Of a stretch of DNA of 10,070 nt, positions 6,577 through 10,070 are shown one piece after another. Made by a program: the position numbers and the translations under genes. Location: the NCBI GenBank assembly GCA_031549165.1, contig JAVBQE010000091.1:1-10070 (forward strand), in the 5' to 3' direction. Numbering within the stretch: position 1 is the first letter of the stretch; every line of letters begins with the position of its first letter. Source of the stretch: Parelusimicrobium sp031549165 (GTDB taxonomy: Bacteria; Elusimicrobiota; Elusimicrobia; Elusimicrobiales; Elusimicrobiaceae). The notes under the pieces are model-generated. The model was given only the letters and a program-made list of their open reading frames with translations, was not told the origin of the DNA and ran no database searches.

Positions 6577-6592
6577 AGGGATAGCTTTTTTT
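6561..6592 (+). terminator. pyrRBC attenuator (intrinsic terminator upstream of pyrR)
   Basis: The stem AAAAGCTATCC (6561-6571) pairs over 11 bases with GGATAGCTTTT (6579-6589) around a 7-base loop, and a run of seven T follows (6586-6592). It lies between the pyr promoter and pyrR, so it must be regulated or leaky. With the PyrR-type hairpin upstream it is the classic layout of pyr attenuation. It is also the first terminator after glpQ. I could not find a strong upstream sequence complementary to its left arm, so a standard antiterminator is not evident. Confidence 0.85.
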
Positions 6593-6599
6593 GTTTAAG

Positions 6600-6617
6600 G
6601 CAGACCGGTTGGTTTGC
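6600..6617 (+). promoter_or_regulatory. Small hairpin between the attenuator and the pyrR ribosome-binding site
   Basis: GCAGACC (6600-6606) pairs with GGTTTGC (6611-6617) over 7 bp including one G-U, around a GGTT tetraloop. It ends four bases before the strong AAGGAGG ribosome-binding site of pyrR (6622-6628, 5 nt from ATG 6634). It may protect or tune the site. No known regulatory family is recognised. Confidence 0.4.
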
Positions 6618-6633
6618 TGTCAAGGAGGCCTTT

Positions 6634-7191
6634 ATGGCAGAAATGATAAAAAAGAATAACATCCTTACCGCCCAGCAGTACCCCAAAACGCTGGACCGCA
6701 TTGCCCATGAAATACTGGAACGTAATGACCTAGGCCCCAACCTTGTTTTAGTAGGCATCCGCACAAGGGGCGTTTTCCTCGCTAACCGCCTGGCAGACAC
6801 TATCAAAAAATTTACCGGACAAGAAGTAAACACAGGCGAGCTGGACATCACTTTATATAGGGACGACCTTTCACAAATCGCAGAAGCGCCCGTGTTAAAA
6901 GCCACCAAAATAGACTTTGACTTAAAAGGCAAAACTGTGATTTTAGTAGACGACGTGCTTTATACAGGCCGCACAATAAGGAGCGCGCTGGCCGCGCTGT
7001 CGGACTTCGGCCGCCCGGCGAAGATTGAGCTTGCCGTAATGGTGGACCGCGGGCACCGCGAAATCCCTATCAAGGCAGACTATGTGGGCAAAAATGTGCC
7101 CACTTCAAAGAACGAAGTTATCAGCGTAAAAGTAAAAGAGTTTGACGGCGAGGACGCTGTCTACGTGGGGTTGCAATATGTCGCTAAGTAA
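6634..7191 (+). CDS. pyrR: Bifunctional pyr operon RNA-binding attenuator / uracil phosphoribosyltransferase PyrR
   Basis: This 185-residue protein has the usual PyrR length and sequence. GIRTRGVFLANRLA is at 41-54 and LYRDDL at 74-79. The PRPP loop VILVDDVLYTG, almost invariant in PyrR, is at 102-112, and MVDRGHREIPIKADYVGKN (136-154) is followed by PTS. PyrR binds UMP or UTP and then a specific hairpin in pyr mRNA leaders, lowering operon expression when pyrimidines are plentiful. It also makes UMP from uracil and PRPP. A matching hairpin lies in this gene's own leader, so it most likely regulates itself with pyrB and pyrC. The ATG is set by AAGGAGG 5 nt upstream. Its 3' end overlaps the pyrB start, which suggests coupled translation. 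Confidence 0.96.
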   Translation: MAEMIKKNNILTAQQYPKTLDRIAHEILERNDLGPNLVLVGIRTRGVFLANRLADTIKKFTGQEVNTGELDITLYRDDLSQIAEAPVLKATKIDFDLKGKTVILVDDVLYTGRTIRSALAALSDFGRPAKIELAVMVDRGHREIPIKADYVGKNVPTSKNEVISVKVKEFDGEDAVYVGLQYVAK

Positions 7192-8110
7192 CTGGACAAA
7201 AAAGGATTTGCTGGGCCTTGAGTATCTCTCGGCAGACGAAATTGAACATATTTTAGACACGGCCTCCTCCTTCAAAGAAGTCTCCACCAGAGACATAAAA
7301 AAGGTGCCCGCACTTCGCGGCAAAACCGCCGCTAACCTTTTTTACGAGCCGTCCACCAGAACACGCGTCAGCTTTGAAATTGCCGAGAAAAGATTGTCCT
7401 GCGACGTGGTTAACATGGACATGAAGGCCTCCAGCGTTCTTAAAGGCGAAACCTTAGTAGACACAGGCCACAACCTTGAGGCGTTAAAAATAGATATTTT
7501 CATCATCCGCCACGGCATGAGCGGCGCGCCTGTGGTGCTGGCCAACCACCTAAAAGCCAGCGTCATAAACGCAGGCGACGGCCAGCACGAACACCCTACG
7601 CAGGGTTTACTGGACCTTTACACTTTAAGAGAGCGAGCAGGCACAATTAAAGGTTTAAATGTAACAATTATAGGCGACGTGGCGCACAGCCGCGTGGCGC
7701 GCTCCAACATCTGGGGGCTGCGCAAAATGGGCGCTAACGTAACGCTTTGCGCGCCGGAAATAATTTTACCTAAATATGCTGCCGAGTTCGGCGTAAAAGT
7801 TACGCACGATATAGAAGAAGCGCTAAAAGATGCAGACGCCATCAACGTCCTTCGCATGCAGTTTGAGAGAGACCGCGGCGCGGCCTTCCCCACGGCAAGC
7901 GAATATTACAAGCAATACGGCATCACCAAAGACAAACTTAAAAAGTGCAAAAAAGATATCATCGTCATGCACCCGGGCCCGATAAACAGAGGCATAGAAA
8001 TCAGCTCCGACGTAGCCGACGGCCCCAACTCAGTTATTTTGGACCAGGTAACCAACGGCATAGCCGTAAGAATGGCCGTACTATATTTAACCTCCATGGT
8101 TAAACGCTAA
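7178..8110 (+). CDS. pyrB: Aspartate carbamoyltransferase catalytic subunit
   Basis: This enzyme condenses carbamoyl phosphate with aspartate to N-carbamoyl-aspartate, step 2 of UMP synthesis. With ATG 7178 it is 310 residues, the standard catalytic-chain length. The carbamoyl-phosphate site STRTR is at 59-63, followed by SSVLKGE (85-91) with the mobile lysine. HPTQ is at 139-142, the family stretch HSRVARSN at 170-177, and LRMQFER (225-231) and MHPGPINRG (264-272) bind aspartate. All catalytic residues look intact. No pyrI regulatory chain is present, so control is probably at the RNA level through PyrR. The start overlaps the end of pyrR by 14 bases and has a GTGGGG site 7 nt upstream. A TTG at 7142 would add 12 residues with no homology pattern and is less likely. 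Confidence 0.96.
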   Translation: MSLSNWTKKDLLGLEYLSADEIEHILDTASSFKEVSTRDIKKVPALRGKTAANLFYEPSTRTRVSFEIAEKRLSCDVVNMDMKASSVLKGETLVDTGHNLEALKIDIFIIRHGMSGAPVVLANHLKASVINAGDGQHEHPTQGLLDLYTLRERAGTIKGLNVTIIGDVAHSRVARSNIWGLRKMGANVTLCAPEIILPKYAAEFGVKVTHDIEEALKDADAINVLRMQFERDRGAAFPTASEYYKQYGITKDKLKKCKKDIIVMHPGPINRGIEISSDVADGPNSVILDQVTNGIAVRMAVLYLTSMVKR

Positions 8111-8123
8111 TTTTTCCTTATAT

Positions 8124-8157
8124 CCTCTCCCTTTGACGGGAGAGGGCAGGGAGAGGG
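8124..8157 (+). promoter_or_regulatory. Palindrome with two alternative pairings covering the pyrC ribosome-binding site
   Basis: CCTCTCCC at 8124-8131 is complementary to GGGAGAGG at both 8138-8145 and 8149-8156, because GGGAGAGGG occurs twice in direct repeat (8138-8146 and 8149-8157). The second copy is the ribosome-binding site of pyrC: AGGG at 8154-8157 is 7 nt from ATG 8165. Pairing with copy one (6-base loop) leaves the site open, while pairing with copy two would hide it. The first hairpin has the shorter loop and should be favoured. The unit also resembles dispersed CCTCTCCC...GGGAGAGG intergenic repeats seen in many bacterial genomes. Confidence 0.6.
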
Positions 8158-8164
8158 TGAATTT

Positions 8165-9439
8165 ATGAACTACATAATCAAAAACGCAAGAGTAATAGAT
8201 CCGGCAAATAACATAGACACAGTTAAAGATATTTTTATTACCTACGGCAAAATAGCCGCCGCAGCCGCTAAGGACGCGCAAACTATTGACGCTAAAGGCC
8301 TAATCTGCGCGCCGGGCTTTGTGGACATGCATGTGCATCTGCGAGAACCCGGCTACGAAGGTAAAGAGACTATCGCCACAGGCACGTTAAGCGCGCTTAA
8401 AGGCGGCTTTACCACGGTGGTGATGATGCCTAACACCAACCCTTCCATGGACACTAAAGAACATGTGGAGCTGGCTAAAGGCCTTATCCAAAAAACAGCC
8501 AACGTAAACGTAGAAATTTTAGGCACAATAACTAAGGACAGAAAAAACACAGAGCTGACTAACTTTGAAGAACTTAAAAAAGCTGGCGTAGTGGGCTTAA
8601 CAGACGACGGCTCCTGCGTAGAGTCCGACGAGCTTATGAGAAAGGCTGTCAAAGAAGCTGTTAAGCATGACATGATTTTACTTTCGCACGCAGAGGACAC
8701 CAAACTAGCCGCCGGAGGCGTAATGCATGAAGGCTTTATTGCCAGCAAGCTCGGCCTTAAGCCGATATCATCCGCCAGCGAATACGAAATGGTGCGCCGC
8801 GATGTTGAAATGGCCAAAGGTTTAGACGGCCGTTTGCACATCTGCCACGTTTCTGTAAAAGAAAGTTTAGAGATCATCGCCAAAGCCAAAAAAGCAGGTG
8901 TGCGTGTTACTTGCGAAGTAACCCCGCATCACTTTTCTCTGACGGACGAAGCCGTGCAGAGCTTTGACGGTAATACAAAGATGAACCCGCCCTTGCGCTC
9001 CGCTTCAGACGTAAAAGCCATTAAAGAAGCCATTAAAAACGGCACTATAGACGTTATCGCCACGGACCACGCGCCGCACGCGGTGCATGAAAAAGAGGTG
9101 GAGTTTGATCTTGCATACTTCGGCATCATAGGTTTAGAAACTGCGCTCGGCCTTGCCATGACGGAACTTGTTGACGCAGGCGTGGCGGACATAAAAAAAA
9201 TTATCGCTATGCTAACCAGCGAGCCGGCTAAAATTTTGGGCCTTAAAAAAGGCACGCTTTCAGAGGGCGCGGACGCGGATATTGTGCTTTTTGACCCGGA
9301 GAAAAAGTGGATTTACACTAAAGAAGAAATACTGTCTCTCTCCGAAAATTCACCCTTTATCGGGCGCGAGCTTAAGGGCAAAGTGGAACACGTTTTTGTA
9401 GCAGGCGAACATAAATTTAAAAACGGAGCCGTAGTTTAG
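8165..9439 (+). CDS. pyrC: Dihydroorotase, class I (long form)
   Basis: This enzyme interconverts N-carbamoyl-aspartate and dihydroorotate, step 3 of UMP synthesis. The protein is 424 residues, typical of the class I enzymes of Bacillus and Aquifex rather than the shorter E. coli type. Metal and catalytic residues are all in place: HVH at H56/H58 in VDMHVHLREPG, TDDGS with D147/D148, SHAED with H175, ICHVS with H228, and ATDHAPH with D301. TKMNPPLRS (271-279) forms part of the substrate site. The amidohydrolase fold is complete from the N-terminal beta domain (AR.IDPAN) to the C-terminal GADADIVLFDP. It is the last pyr gene here, 54 bases after pyrB, with the ribosome-binding site in a palindrome. 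In Aquifex this class forms a complex with the PyrB trimer, and the pyrB-pyrC pairing here would allow the same. That is inference. Confidence 0.96.
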   Translation: MNYIIKNARVIDPANNIDTVKDIFITYGKIAAAAAKDAQTIDAKGLICAPGFVDMHVHLREPGYEGKETIATGTLSALKGGFTTVVMMPNTNPSMDTKEHVELAKGLIQKTANVNVEILGTITKDRKNTELTNFEELKKAGVVGLTDDGSCVESDELMRKAVKEAVKHDMILLSHAEDTKLAAGGVMHEGFIASKLGLKPISSASEYEMVRRDVEMAKGLDGRLHICHVSVKESLEIIAKAKKAGVRVTCEVTPHHFSLTDEAVQSFDGNTKMNPPLRSASDVKAIKEAIKNGTIDVIATDHAPHAVHEKEVEFDLAYFGIIGLETALGLAMTELVDAGVADIKKIIAMLTSEPAKILGLKKGTLSEGADADIVLFDPEKKWIYTKEEILSLSENSPFIGRELKGKVEHVFVAGEHKFKNGAVV

Positions 9440-9440
9440 C

Positions 9441-9501
9441 TGTCATCCTGAGCGCAGCGAAGGATCTTGTCGTAAACTCAAGCCTTGCGCTAAGAATGAC
9501 A
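9441..9501. repeat. TGTCATCCTGAG inverted repeat, copy 2 (61 bp)
   Basis: The left arm starts one base after the pyrC stop and reads TGTCATCCTGAGCG, then CAGCGAAGGATCTTG. The right arm ends GCGCTAAGAATGACA (9487-9501). It is shorter than copy 1 because the right arm has lost part of its inner half. There is no T-run behind it, so it is unlikely to be a true terminator. It fills most of the 72-base gap before the next gene. Confidence 0.85.
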
Positions 9502-9511
9502 AAAACGAAAT

Positions 9512-10063
9512 ATGAAAAAAACTATTTCAATGCTTTTTTGTGCCACTCTAGCAGTCTTTCTTTTTTCCCAGACGGAAGAAAAGGAAGTTAAGCTTGAGGA
9601 CGGCGTTAAAATAGATAAAATTGTCATCTACAAAAAAGAGCGCGAGTTGAAAGTTTATTCAGAAGGCAAAGAACTTAAAACATACAAGGTGGCATTAGGC
9701 TTCGCGCCGGAAGGCGCAAAGCAGTGCCAGGGCGACGGCAAAACGCCGGAAGGCGAATACAAAGTTAACGGCAAAAACCCGCACAGCTTATACCACAAAA
9801 ATTTAGGAGTTTCTTACCCGAATAATACAGACAGAAAAAACGCCAAAAAAAACTGCGACAGCAAGGACCCCGGCGGAGACATCAAAATCCACGGTATCGG
9901 CAAAACCTACGGCTACCTGGGAAAGCTGCACGCGGCTAGTGACTGGACACTCGGCTGTATCGCCGTAACAAACGAAGAAATAGACGAAATTTACGAACAT
10001 ACCAACACCGGCGCAGCCATACATATTTTTGCGCAAAAGGAAACTACCGACTTGTCATCCTGA
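9512..10063 (+). CDS. L,D-transpeptidase (YkuD-domain) family protein, secreted
   Basis: This 183-residue protein has an N-terminal signal sequence (MKK plus hydrophobic residues 5-19) and a YkuD catalytic domain. IHGIG (126-130) supplies the histidine H127, and DWTLGCIAVTN (144-154) supplies the nucleophile C149. The DWTxGCIAxxN form is closest to the YafK-like subgroup (COG3034 type), some of whose members cleave rather than make peptidoglycan cross-links or lipoprotein attachments, so transpeptidase activity is not certain. KIVIYKKERELKVYSEGK (35-52) is the usual first strand, followed by TPEGEYKV (78-85). It should act in the periplasm. No Shine-Dalgarno is visible: the start is preceded only by A-rich sequence next to repeat copy 2. 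The last codons, Leu-Ser-Ser-stop, are supplied by repeat copy 3, so the natural C-terminus has probably been replaced or extended. Confidence 0.88.
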   Translation: MKKTISMLFCATLAVFLFSQTEEKEVKLEDGVKIDKIVIYKKERELKVYSEGKELKTYKVALGFAPEGAKQCQGDGKTPEGEYKVNGKNPHSLYHKNLGVSYPNNTDRKNAKKNCDSKDPGGDIKIHGIGKTYGYLGKLHAASDWTLGCIAVTNEEIDEIYEHTNTGAAIHIFAQKETTDLSS

Positions 10064-10070
10064 GCGTAAG
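10053..10070. repeat. TGTCATCCTGAG inverted repeat, copy 3 (left end only, cut by window edge)
   Basis: TGTCATCCTGAGCG at 10053-10066 matches the left arm of copy 2 exactly, and the window ends four bases later. The first bases are coding: TTG-TCA-TCC-TGA (10052-10063) forms the last three codons and stop of the preceding gene. Confidence 0.75.

Noticed and set aside
7142..7177. Longer pyrB N-terminus from the TTG at 7142
   Set aside because: The extra 12 residues lie inside pyrR in another frame and do not look like an aspartate transcarbamoylase start; ATG 7178 gives the standard length.
8353..8889. 178-codon open frame on the - strand inside pyrC
   Set aside because: It lies wholly antisense to a well-conserved enzyme, has no recognisable domain, and reads as a shadow of pyrC codon bias.
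9485..9516. Promoter for the L,D-transpeptidase gene (TTGCGC and TATGAA)
   Set aside because: The spacing is about 20 bases, the -35 is weak, and the -10 would overlap the start codon.
1..10070. A defence, toxin-antitoxin, CRISPR or mobile-element system
   Set aside because: All ten main genes have recognisable housekeeping or envelope roles; no transposase, phage gene, repeat-spacer array or toxin-antitoxin pair was seen.

Overview
The window carries ten protein genes, all on the + strand, in an ordinary housekeeping arrangement. A diderm (Gram-negative-type) bacterium is likely. The reasons are an AsmA-like protein anchored by one membrane segment, a lipoprotein-type periplasmic GlpQ, and a secreted L,D-transpeptidase-type protein. 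PyrR with an RNA attenuator, a long class I PyrC, and dispersed TGTCATCCTGAG inverted repeats are also present. An Elusimicrobiota-like gut or environmental bacterium is my best guess, but no rRNA or other decisive marker is present and the guess is weak.

Layout. At 1-4025 lies a tightly packed, translationally coupled cluster: the 3' part of a lipoate-ligase/octanoyltransferase-family gene, a small multi-pass membrane protein with an HExxH zinc motif, an 823-residue AsmA-like protein, and a divergent orotate phosphoribosyltransferase-like gene. Successive genes overlap by 1, 4 and 11 bases. A 79-bp inverted repeat (4028-4106) separates this cluster from rlmI (4153-5331), a 23S rRNA cytosine methyltransferase, which ends at a strong bidirectional-looking terminator. 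A sigma70-type promoter then drives glpQ (5452-6471), a lipoprotein glycerophosphodiesterase.

The most informative region is 6475-6633, the leader of the pyrRBC operon. An extended -10 promoter sits at the end of glpQ. It is followed by an RNA hairpin that matches the PyrR-binding-loop consensus at 11 of 12 fixed positions, a 15-codon leader ORF with a U-rich coding strand, and an intrinsic terminator whose loop holds the leader ORF stop codon. I see no good classical antiterminator. The arrangement fits a hybrid mechanism in which PyrR-UMP controls translation of a leader peptide and the translating ribosome controls termination. This is inference, but the individual parts are visible in the sequence.

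pyrR, pyrB and pyrC (6634-9439) encode the regulator, aspartate transcarbamoylase and dihydroorotase, i.e. steps 2 and 3 of de novo UMP synthesis. The pyrC ribosome-binding site lies in a palindrome that offers two alternative pairings. A second TGTCATCCTGAG repeat follows pyrC, then an L,D-transpeptidase-type gene (9512-10063). Its last codons and stop codon come from a third copy of the repeat, which is cut by the window edge. No tRNA, rRNA, CRISPR array, insertion sequence or defence system was recognised, and no gene-free stretch exceeds 300 bases.
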